A stretch of 8,541 nt of DNA. Origin: Xanthomonas translucens pv. translucens DSM 18974 (GTDB lineage Bacteria; Pseudomonadota; Gammaproteobacteria; Xanthomonadales; Xanthomonadaceae). A program made the position numbers and the translations under genes. The notes under the pieces are model-generated. The model had not been told where the DNA came from. It searched no databases and saw only the letters and a program-made list of their open reading frames with translations. The DNA is taken from contig NZ_CAPJ01000127.1 in assembly GCF_000331775.1 (NCBI RefSeq), positions 1-8,541 on the forward strand. The letters run 5' to 3'. Shown in pieces: positions 1 through 6,626 of the stretch; position 1 is the first letter of the stretch; every line of letters begins with the position of its first letter.

Positions 1-1363
1 GGCCGCCGTCGCCGGCGGGGGCGATGCCGTACCGCTGCCGTACCCTGCCGGCAAGCGGCTGCGCGGGGCCCATTGGGTGTACCTGAGGCGTCATTCCGGC
101 GGCGGCACGGCGATGTTGTGCCTGCAACGCAATGAGCGACACGGCGGCTTCCCGCGCAATTCAGAATTGTTTCCGTTGCTGTACAGCGCGCTGGACATGC
201 TGGCCGAGGCGGTGATCCGGCGCAGGCTCGAGAACGAAGCCAACGCACTGGAGAGACGCCTGGAGCAGGCAAGACGCATGGAGACCATCGGCGCCATGGC
301 CAGCGGCATCTCGCACAACTTCAACAACATCGTCGGTGCGATCCGCGCCAACGCGGAGATGGCGCTGTCCGCCCTGTCGCCCGGCGCGCATGCGCGTTCC
401 CACCTGGTGGCGATCGAGCGGGCCACCGGCCACGCCAGCAATCTGATCGAGGCGATCCTGGATTTCGGCCGCGCGCAAAAACACAATGTGCAACTGGTCG
501 ATCTGGCTGCGCTGCTGCGGGAGACACAGACGCTGTTGCGTGTGTCGTTCTCCGGCGCGGTAAGGCTAGACGTGCGGATCGACGACCGGCCGCTGTATGT
601 GCATGGCAATGCCTCGCAATTGCAGCAGGTGATCCTCAATCTGGTCCACAACGCGGTGCGGGCCATGCGCCGGCGGGGCATCGTGTCGATCCGGCTAAGC
701 GTCGGCACCGACCAACGGACGCTGCGCCTGAGCGTCGCCGACCGCGGCATCGGCATTCCCGCCGATCGCCTCGAGCGCATTTTCTATCCGTTCTACACCA
801 CCCGTGCCGGCGGCAACGGATTGGGCCTGGCGACGGTCAAGCAAATCGTCGGCAACCACGATGGCCGGATCGAGGTGCACAGCCAGGTCGGCACCGGGAC
901 TACGTTCGTCATCGAATTGCCGCTCTGCCTGCCCTGCACCGCGCAAGTACAGCAGTCCGTCCAGCCCGGCCATCGTCGACTGCTGCTGCTGTGCGCGGAT
1001 CGCGCCGCGCTCGAACGCTTGGAAGAGATGCTGGCCGCGCTCGGCCACGAGCCTGTCGGGCATCTGCAAGCCGCCGCGGCGTGCCGCATGCTGCTCGACG
1101 AGCCAGACAGGTTCGACGGACTGGTCGTGCAATGCGACGAGGCCGATGCCGCCGACCAGGCTATCCACGCCCTGAACGCCGTCGCCCCGCAGTTGCCGCT
1201 GCTGCTGATCCAGGCCGGGCAGCCGCCCGCCGCGGCGGCACGCGCTGGCAGCGACTACCAGATGCTACGGACGCCTTATTCACCAGGATCGCTGGCGCAG
1301 GCGCTGGAACGGACATTGCGGGCGCAGGCGCCGGCATTTTCCACGACGCCAAAGCCTGTGTGA
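1..1363 (+). CDS. VirA-like hybrid sensor histidine kinase, 5'-truncated by the window
   Basis: Sensor kinase of a two-component system, partial: the frame is open from base 2 with no stop, so the GTG at 77 is probably internal and the sensory N-terminus lies outside. Numbering from that GTG, residues 1-45 look like the end of a GAF-type domain. A helix then leads to the phospho-acceptor motif SGISHNFNNI (His80), the N box QVILNLVHNAV (Asn188/Asn192), the ATP-lid motifs DRGIGIP (222-228) and GGNGLGLATV (245-254), and a C-terminal receiver-like domain (about 300-425). The HNFNN form of the H box is typical of VirA-like kinases. The receiver is degenerate: the phospho-acceptor Asp position is Gln352, the conserved Lys position is Thr399 and one acidic-pocket residue is Ala307. 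A LysR gene and tssA follow on the same strand, which suggests T6SS control as by VirA/VirG in pathogenic Burkholderia. The kinase call is firm; the VirA-like label is from memory of the family. Confidence 0.85.
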   Translation, partial: AAVAGGGDAVPLPYPAGKRLRGAHWVYLRRHSGGGTAMLCLQRNERHGGFPRNSELFPLLYSALDMLAEAVIRRRLENEANALERRLEQARRMETIGAMASGISHNFNNIVGAIRANAEMALSALSPGAHARSHLVAIERATGHASNLIEAILDFGRAQKHNVQLVDLAALLRETQTLLRVSFSGAVRLDVRIDDRPLYVHGNASQLQQVILNLVHNAVRAMRRRGIVSIRLSVGTDQRTLRLSVADRGIGIPADRLERIFYPFYTTRAGGNGLGLATVKQIVGNHDGRIEVHSQVGTGTTFVIELPLCLPCTAQVQQSVQPGHRRLLLLCADRAALERLEEMLAALGHEPVGHLQAAAACRMLLDEPDRFDGLVVQCDEADAADQAIHALNAVAPQLPLLLIQAGQPPAAAARAGSDYQMLRTPYSPGSLAQALERTLRAQAPAFSTTPKPV

Positions 1364-1394
1364 CAAATGAAACAAAGCGGCGCCGATCTGAAAC
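1362..1394 (+). promoter_or_regulatory. vir-box-like site with 21-bp-phased TGAAAC direct repeats
   Basis: The 110 bp between the kinase stop and the LysR start contains an unusually A-rich patch. GACAAATGAAAC at 1362-1373 matches 8 of the 10 specified positions of the Agrobacterium VirG vir box (TNCAATTGNAAY). The hexamer TGAAAC recurs at 1368-1373 and 1389-1394, exactly 21 bp apart, or two helical turns. This is the spacing expected for tandem binding of a response regulator or a LysR protein on one face of the DNA. No convincing -35/-10 pair was found, and the remainder, 1395-1473, shows only the ribosome binding site of the next gene. The site is a hypothesis from pattern matching. Confidence 0.25.
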
Positions 1395-1464
1395 CCCGAC
1401 GTAGCCGGGCAGGCCTATCGTGAAGTCCGGCCGGACGCGGTACCGGTCCCCTCATCCGAACCAC

Positions 1465-1468
1465 GAGG
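1465..1468 (+). promoter_or_regulatory. Ribosome binding site deciding the LysR start
   Basis: GAGG lies 5 nt before the ATG at 1474. It favours that ATG over the GTG at 1420, which has no comparable site and would add 18 residues unlike a LysR N-terminus. Confidence 0.6.
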
Positions 1469-1473
1469 CGCTC

Positions 1474-2451
1474 ATGGATCTGCGACCCACCGATCTTCCT
1501 TTGCTCGTGTCGCTCGACACGCTCCTGGAACTGAAGAACGTCACCCGTGCCGCACAGCGGCTGCACATGAGCCAGCCTGCGCTGTCTTCGCAACTGGCAC
1601 GCTTGCGTGTGCTGTTCAAGGACCCATTGCTCACGCCATCGGAAACCGGGCGCGGCATGGTCGCCACGCCGATGGCGCTGGCGCTGGAGGCGCCGCTGCG
1701 CGACGCGATCGGGCGGCTGAGCCTGTTGGGAAAACACGGCAACGCGTTCGATCCGTCCACCGCAGAGATCACCTTCCGCATCGCCGGCAGCGCCTACGCA
1801 TTCGCCACGCTGGCCGCGAGCCTGGTCTGTCGGGTGCACGCCTGCGGCAATCCGGCGATCGGCTTGAGTTTCGTACACGTTGCCGGCCAGGCGGCGCTGG
1901 AGGCGTTCGAAAACGGCGACATCGATGTGCTGCTGGACGGCGCCCATGCCATTCATCCGTCCCTGCGCATGCGCAGTCTGTCAGACGACCGCTATGTGAT
2001 GGCGCAGCGCCACGGCCACCCGCGCGGCTCGCTGCCGCCGGCACTGGAAGAATATTGCGCACTGCAGCACGTGCAACTGGTCCACTCTCCGGGCAACGAC
2101 GTGATCGATGTGGAACTGCAGGCGCTGGGACTGACCCGCCAGATCGCGGTGACGGCCGCGAACCACGGCATGCTGCTGGACATCCTGGCCCATACCGACA
2201 TGGTCGCCACCGTTCCGGCCTGCCTGCTGACGGCTGCTGCCGAGGCGGAGGTGGCGCATTTCGAGTTGCCTTTCGCGCTCCCCGATGCGGCGCTGGCGAT
2301 GGCTTGGCATCGACGCAGCGACGGCCACAGCCCGCACCGCTGGTTGCGCGAGTGCGTTCTGGCTGTCGCGGAAGCGACGTCGTCCGGGCCGGGCTGGCCC
2401 GCTGCCCACGCGCACGCCACGTCCTGCCAGCCTCCGGCGAGCCAGGCATGA
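1474..2451 (+). CDS. LysR-family transcriptional regulator
   Basis: DNA-binding regulator of 325 residues, within the usual LysR range of about 300-330. The N-terminal winged helix-turn-helix is clear: an LLVSLDTLLELKN lead-in, the recognition segment NVTRAAQRLHMSQPALSSQL (residues 22-41), then ARLRVLFKDPLL. The wording of this region resembles the NodD/YidZ-like branch of LysR proteins. Residues from about 90 to 295 form the effector-binding domain, whose ligand I cannot name. The last 25 or so residues are a low-complexity Ala/Ser/Pro tail. The start is set by GAGG at 1465-1468. Its stop codon overlaps the tssA start by 4 bp (ATGA, 2448-2451), so regulator and machine gene are almost certainly co-transcribed and probably translationally coupled. 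The A-rich patch upstream could be its autoregulatory site or a target of the neighbouring histidine kinase pathway. Confidence 0.9.
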   Translation: MDLRPTDLPLLVSLDTLLELKNVTRAAQRLHMSQPALSSQLARLRVLFKDPLLTPSETGRGMVATPMALALEAPLRDAIGRLSLLGKHGNAFDPSTAEITFRIAGSAYAFATLAASLVCRVHACGNPAIGLSFVHVAGQAALEAFENGDIDVLLDGAHAIHPSLRMRSLSDDRYVMAQRHGHPRGSLPPALEEYCALQHVQLVHSPGNDVIDVELQALGLTRQIAVTAANHGMLLDILAHTDMVATVPACLLTAAAEAEVAHFELPFALPDAALAMAWHRRSDGHSPHRWLRECVLAVAEATSSGPGWPAAHAHATSCQPPASQA

Positions 2452-3476
2452 CCATGACCGAAGAGATCGAACGCCTGCTGCAGCCGATCGACAGCGCCGA
2501 GCCAGCCGGACCGAACCTGGAATACGACGCACAGTTCCAGGCCCTGGAAGAGGTGGCGCGACCGCGCCCGGAACGCGCGCTGGGTGCCGGGGTGATCGCG
2601 TCGGAGCAGCCGCCGTGGCGGCAAGTGGCCGAGCAGGCCACTGCGTTGCTGCTGCGCGCGAAGGATCTGCGCGTGGTCACCCACCTGTGCACGGCGCGCC
2701 TTCATCTGGACGGGTTCGCCGGCTGGGCGGACGGGCTGACCTTGCTCAGCCAGCTGCTGGAACGCTATTGGGACGCTGTCCACCCGCGCCTGGACGCCGA
2801 CGCCGACCCCATCGAACGCGTCAATGCCCTCGCCTCGCTGGTCGATCACGCGACGCTGCACACCGTGCGCTCCACCCGATTGTTGCAAGGCCTGCATCCG
2901 GCGCATTTCTCGCTGCGCGACCTGCGCCTGGCGCAAGGCGTGCAACGCGAGGCCGATGGCGTCGACGAGGAGCGCCCCGGGCTAGGCGCGATCGATACCT
3001 GCCTGCGCGAGATTCCGCTGCAGGCGCTGGTCGATCTGGACGCGACGCTGCTGCGCGCAGAAGAGGCGCTGGCCGCGATCATCCGACTGTTCACCGAGCG
3101 GACGCCGGGCAGCGGTCCGGCGCTGGACCCCGCCTTGCGCGACGTGCACGAACTGCGCGCATTCCTGGCCGCGTATCTGCTCGAACGCAACGCGTCCATG
3201 GAGCAATCCCCCGCCGACACCGCCAGCGACGGCAAGCGTGCCGTCGGCGTCGCCAGAGCGGGCAACGGGGCGATCGAGCGCCGCGAGGACGTGATGCGCG
3301 CACTGGAACAGCTCTGCGACTACTACGCAAGGCGCGAACCATCGAGCCCGGTGCCGCTGCTGCTGCGCCGCGCGCAACGCCTGGTCGGGCTGGACTTCGC
3401 GGCGCTGCTGCGCGACCTCGCCCCCGGCGGCATTGCCGAATTGCAGGTGATCTCGGGCGATCCGCACGACGCCTGA
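2448..3476 (+). CDS. tssA: Type VI secretion system protein TssA (ImpA-type)
   Basis: TssA helps initiate the T6SS baseplate and sheath/tube in the cytoplasm at the membrane complex. The 342-residue length is about that of the classical Pseudomonas TssA1. The ImpA N-terminal domain (about residues 8-130) shows LLQPIDSAEPAGPNLEYDAQFQALEE, given here in pieces as LLQPID (10-15) and NLEYDAQFQALEE (23-35), followed by LLERYWDAVHPRLDADADP. A variable linker (about 215-275) precedes the conserved C-terminal block with ALEQLCDYYARREPSSPVP and LLRRAQRLVGLDFAALLRDL, characteristic of the short TssA class. ATG at 2448 overlaps the LysR stop. A second in-frame ATG at 2454 sits 7 nt after AGG (2444-2446) and may be the used start, giving MTEEIE. 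The gene ends 13 bp before the stop of a convergent gene on the other strand. Confidence 0.93.
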   Translation: MTMTEEIERLLQPIDSAEPAGPNLEYDAQFQALEEVARPRPERALGAGVIASEQPPWRQVAEQATALLLRAKDLRVVTHLCTARLHLDGFAGWADGLTLLSQLLERYWDAVHPRLDADADPIERVNALASLVDHATLHTVRSTRLLQGLHPAHFSLRDLRLAQGVQREADGVDEERPGLGAIDTCLREIPLQALVDLDATLLRAEEALAAIIRLFTERTPGSGPALDPALRDVHELRAFLAAYLLERNASMEQSPADTASDGKRAVGVARAGNGAIERREDVMRALEQLCDYYARREPSSPVPLLLRRAQRLVGLDFAALLRDLAPGGIAELQVISGDPHDA

Positions 3477-3489
3477 ACGCGGCCGCCGG

Positions 3490-3783
3490 TCAGAGGGAGC
3501 TGGAGGACCAATAGACCGCCATCGCGCCGAGCAGCATGCAAGCGCCCCACAACGGCAGTTTCCACCAGCCCGCCATCGCCGCACGACGACGGCGCCGCGT
3601 CATCGCGGGGGATGTTGCGAATGCCGTTGCGGGCGGCGCGACCGCGCCACGGCCATGCAACAACGCATCGCACAGCAGCGCGCGCCGGCGCGCGCGGTAC
3701 TCGTCCGGCGCCATGCGCCGCGTTGCCTGGGCGTCGTTGAGCATGCCCAACACCCGGTTGACCCGCTGCTCCCACTCGGTCAC
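3490..3783 (-). CDS. Small tail-anchored membrane protein of unknown function
   Basis: A 97-residue protein that I do not recognise. Residues 1-45 are predicted helical and charged, with EWEQRVNRVLGMLNDAQ followed by MAPDEYRARRRALL. The second segment resembles the EEF-x-x-K-x-x-LL helix of short SHOCT-like motifs, but this is a weak likeness. A Pro/Ala linker (47-60), a basic cluster TRRRRR (62-67) and a single hydrophobic segment WWKLPLWGACMLLGAMAVYW (73-92) follow, with only five residues after it. This predicts a tail anchor with the N-terminus in the cytoplasm. The GTG start at 3783 overlaps the upstream kinase stop (GTGA, 3780-3783) and is preceded by GAGGGA with a 6-nt spacer, the best ribosome binding site in the window. 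Coupling to the membrane kinase suggests a partner or modulator of it; this is inference. Confidence 0.75.
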   Translation of the reverse strand: MTEWEQRVNRVLGMLNDAQATRRMAPDEYRARRRALLCDALLHGRGAVAPPATAFATSPAMTRRRRRAAMAGWWKLPLWGACMLLGAMAVYWSSSSL

Positions 3784-6626
3784 TTCACGTCCCTCACCAG
3801 GCGCGCGCCGATGCCGCGAGCGGCGTTGCCATCGCCTGCCTTGCCGCCGCTGCCGGCGCACGCATCTTTATCGCCTTCGCCACCGCGCACGCGGATGCTC
3901 GCTCCGTCGCGGACCCATTCGCCAACCCCGCCGGCCATGTTGAGCAAGCCCCAGCGGTTGGATACCGCTTTCTCGCAGGCGCCGGAGCTACCGCCAGCGA
4001 GTGCGGCATGCAGCCATTGCGCGTCGCGCGGCAGGCGATAGGTGTAGCCGCTGGCCTCGCTCAGCCAGCGCGCGTACCGCTCCACCAGATCGATCGACAT
4101 GCGCTCGGCGGCCGCCTGCGGCCGGGCCTGCCGCGGCAGCTTGCAGCCCTGCGTGGCACTGCAGAACGCTGCGATGTCGGCGACGCTGATCTCGTTGCGC
4201 ATCATCGCCAGCGCGCCCCCCGATGGCGACGGCAACACGACCAGCGCCGGTCCGCGTCCCTGCGCGCCGAGATCATCCGCACAGGCACGTCCGCTGCCGA
4301 CGATGCCAGGAATGCGGCACGCATCGGCGGTATTCCGCTGCGTCTGCGGCTCGGCCTGCTGCAGACGCGCCAGCAGCGCGGCGGCGGCACGCGAGCGCGC
4401 CTGGCCGGCGAGATCGGTGGCGAAGCGGCGGTAGCCGGCCGCATCCTGCGCCCGTAGCCGCCTGGCGCGTGCGCGCAGTGCCGGCATCGCCGCTGCGTCC
4501 GGCGTGGCGGCCACACGCAGCAGATCGACCGCGAACGCATAGCGCGCGTCGGCCTGGCGCAGAGACGGCGCCGGCGCCACCGACACCCCCTCCCGGGTCG
4601 TCGCCGCCGCAGCGTCCCAGCGTCCCTCCAGCGCCAATGCGCGAGCGCGGCCGAGATAGGCATCCACCAGCATCTGCCGGCCCGCGCCGGCGAGCAGCGG
4701 ATGATCGGGCCGCAGCGCCGCGATCTGCGCGAGCAGATCGCGAACCTTCGCCACATCGTGCGCCGCGGCGGCGGTACGCATCGACTCGATCCGCGACGCC
4801 ACCTCGGCCTCGGCCAGCGCCTTGCCATCGCGTGCAACGGCCCTGGTCGGCGCGGCGCCGACACTGAGCTGGGCGGCATACGCCGGCAACCGCGTCGATG
4901 CGGGAAACGCCTTGCGCCCGCTGTCCAGCCAGCGCCGCGCGGCGGTGCGGTCGCCGCGCTCGAGCGCGTCCTCCAGCGCACGCTCGTAGCGCAGTTCCAG
5001 TTCGGGTTGCCGCGCCAGGCCGCTGTCCGGCGCGAGCGCACGGATGCGCGTCATCAGCATCACGACGTTGTCGGGCTGGTCCTCGGACAACCGGCCCTCG
5101 GCGACGGCCCGGCTCAACCGCGTGTCCAGGGCGTTGAGCAGCAGATCGCGCTGCTGCCGGATGCCGGCGCGACGCGCCTCCAACTGCGGCGAGAACAGCC
5201 TCCAGCGCTCGCGCAATGCGAACAGCCGCTGTGCGCTGGCGTAGTCGAGCCGCCCCTGCCCTGGTTGCCAATAGGCGTCGAGCCGGGCGAGCAGAAAGGC
5301 TTCGAGCGCCGCGCTGTGGTCGAGGATCAGACGCTGGCGCTCGTCGCTGTCCAGCGCCGCCAGCGCGCGCGCGGCCCGGGTCTCGTCGACGAACCGCTGG
5401 GCCGAACCCGGCGCAAGCCCGTCCAGCACCTGCGCGACCTGCTGCCGTTGCCGTTGCAGATGCAGCACGGCCGCCACCACCACCACCAGTGCGAGCGCCA
5501 GCAAACCGACGCCGGCCCGACGCAACCAGCGCTCGCGGCGCGTGCGCGGGCGCAACTGCGCCAGCAGCGTGGCCATGTCCGGACGCTGGCGCGCGTCGAA
5601 GGCCAGCGCACGCCGCAGTGCGCGGTTGCCGCGCCGGTCCAGGCCGGGCAGCGGCGCCGGCTGCAGCCCCTGTTCGCGGGCCTGCGCACCGGTGCGCTTG
5701 TCGAACGGATGGCGTCCGGCGAGCAGTTCGTAGACCACGCAGCCGAATGCGTAGACGTCGTCGGCGAACGCCGGCTCGCGTCCGTCCAGCATCTCCGGGC
5801 TGGCATAGGCCGGCGTCATCGCACCGAGCGAAGTGGCGTCGAACAGGGTGCGGTCGTCGCTGGCATCGGCGCCGGCCAGCTTGGCCGCACGGGCGATGCC
5901 GAAATCGAACACTTTGGCGACGGTGTTCTCGTCGACCATCACGTTGCCGGGCTTGAAGTCCGAATGCACGATGCCGGCGGCATGCGCGCGCCGCAGCGCC
6001 TGGCCCATGCCTGCGATCAGCGGCCAGGCCTGCGCCATCGGCAGGCCGTTGCCGTGCCGGGCGCGGATCAGGCTGCGCAAGTCGCTGCCCTGGACGTACT
6101 CCATCGTCATGAAGACGATGGCGCCGTCCTTGTCGAAGTCGTAGACGCGCACGATGTGGTCGTGCGCCAGGTGCTGCGCGCGGCGCGACTCGCGCTGCAG
6201 CGCGATCAGCGCGTGCGGATGCTGGCGGAACTCGTCGTTGAGCACCTTCACCGCGATGTACGGGTCGCGGTCGCGGGCCTCGACCTTGCGCTCGTCGCGG
6301 GCCAGGTAGACCACTCCCATGCCGCCGCGCCCGATCTCGCGTTCCAGCAGGAAACGGCCCTTCAGCATCGTGCCGATGCCGACCACGGCGTCGCCCGGCA
6401 GCCGTCCCAGGCGCTGCCAACTGGAGTGGGTGGCGCTGTCGGGCACGCTGGGCTCGACGCTGATCGGAGCGACCCGGGTGGCGTCGGGATCGTCGGCAAC
6501 GCCTTCGGACCCGACATGCGCGGCGGCATCGACGGGCTCGCGGCGCGTGCTCAGCGGCGCGACCCGGGTCGCATCTGTGGCCGCACCGCGCGGGCCTGCG
6601 AACGCGGCGTCGTCGGGCTCGGTCAT
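3780..6626 (-). CDS. PpkA-like membrane Ser/Thr kinase with FGE/SUMF1-like C-terminal domain
   Basis: A 948-residue transmembrane kinase, probably the activating kinase of the T6SS threonine-phosphorylation pathway. Residues 1-90 are a disordered tail with two DATRVAP motifs (T20, T50). The kinase domain (about 92-360) has the glycine loop GRGGMGVVY (99-107), Lys127 in IAVKVL, Glu146, the catalytic loop HSDFKPGN (221-228), DFG (241-243) and TPAYASPE (271-278). HSD replaces HRD, so it is a non-RD kinase. One membrane segment lies at about 371-390. The predicted periplasmic part is a long Ala/Arg-rich helical, TPR-like arm (391-765). It ends in an FGE/SUMF1-like domain (about 793-948) with YRLPRDAQW (863-871), NRWGLLNMAGGVGEW (890-904) and RGG (914-916). 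That domain is shorter than active FGE and degenerate, more likely a sensor than an enzyme. Pseudomonas PpkA ends in a vWA domain instead. ATG at 6626 overlaps the pppA stop (ATGA); no clear ribosome binding site, so coupled translation is likely. Confidence 0.9.
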   Translation of the reverse strand: MTEPDDAAFAGPRGAATDATRVAPLSTRREPVDAAAHVGSEGVADDPDATRVAPISVEPSVPDSATHSSWQRLGRLPGDAVVGIGTMLKGRFLLEREIGRGGMGVVYLARDERKVEARDRDPYIAVKVLNDEFRQHPHALIALQRESRRAQHLAHDHIVRVYDFDKDGAIVFMTMEYVQGSDLRSLIRARHGNGLPMAQAWPLIAGMGQALRRAHAAGIVHSDFKPGNVMVDENTVAKVFDFGIARAAKLAGADASDDRTLFDATSLGAMTPAYASPEMLDGREPAFADDVYAFGCVVYELLAGRHPFDKRTGAQAREQGLQPAPLPGLDRRGNRALRRALAFDARQRPDMATLLAQLRPRTRRERWLRRAGVGLLALALVVVVAAVLHLQRQRQQVAQVLDGLAPGSAQRFVDETRAARALAALDSDERQRLILDHSAALEAFLLARLDAYWQPGQGRLDYASAQRLFALRERWRLFSPQLEARRAGIRQQRDLLLNALDTRLSRAVAEGRLSEDQPDNVVMLMTRIRALAPDSGLARQPELELRYERALEDALERGDRTAARRWLDSGRKAFPASTRLPAYAAQLSVGAAPTRAVARDGKALAEAEVASRIESMRTAAAAHDVAKVRDLLAQIAALRPDHPLLAGAGRQMLVDAYLGRARALALEGRWDAAAATTREGVSVAPAPSLRQADARYAFAVDLLRVAATPDAAAMPALRARARRLRAQDAAGYRRFATDLAGQARSRAAAALLARLQQAEPQTQRNTADACRIPGIVGSGRACADDLGAQGRGPALVVLPSPSGGALAMMRNEISVADIAAFCSATQGCKLPRQARPQAAAERMSIDLVERYARWLSEASGYTYRLPRDAQWLHAALAGGSSGACEKAVSNRWGLLNMAGGVGEWVRDGASIRVRGGEGDKDACAGSGGKAGDGNAARGIGARLVRDVK
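3790..3795 (-). promoter_or_regulatory. Strong ribosome binding site for the small membrane protein
   Basis: On the minus strand GAGGGA is followed by a 6-nt spacer and the GTG at 3783. It lies within the last codons of the kinase gene. It selects the GTG start over the upstream ATG at 3861 and supports the small frame being translated. Confidence 0.65.
6469..6575 (-). other. Twin DATRVAP motifs in the kinase N-terminal tail
   Basis: The kinase tail carries DATRVAPLS (residues 18-26) and DATRVAPIS (residues 48-56) with the threonines 30 residues apart. The underlying DNA shares the 11-mer GCGACCCGGGT (plus strand 6469-6479 and 6559-6569) but diverges around it, which suggests that the protein motif is the conserved element. 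An acidic residue before Thr and a hydrophobic residue two after it fits short phospho-threonine peptides bound by FHA domains. Phosphorylation and the partner are inferred. Confidence 0.45.

Noticed and set aside
77..79. GTG at 77 as the true start of the histidine kinase
   Set aside because: The frame is open to the left edge with protein-like sequence, and the residues after it fall inside a GAF-like domain, so the gene most likely begins outside the window.
1420..1473. GTG at 1420 as the LysR start
   Set aside because: The added 18 residues do not resemble a LysR N-terminus, and the ATG at 1474 has GAGG at the right distance.
1364..1473. Xanthomonas PIP box (TTCGB-N15-TTCGB) or a sigma-70 promoter before lysR
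   Set aside because: No TTCG pair and no convincing -35/-10 elements were found in the gap.
3784..3861. ATG at 3861 as the start of the small membrane protein
   Set aside because: It would add 26 Arg-rich residues overlapping the kinase C-terminus; the GTG at 3783 has a strong ribosome binding site.
5470..5490. CCACCA-type trinucleotide repeat
   Set aside because: It encodes the VVVV run of the kinase membrane segment and is explained by composition.
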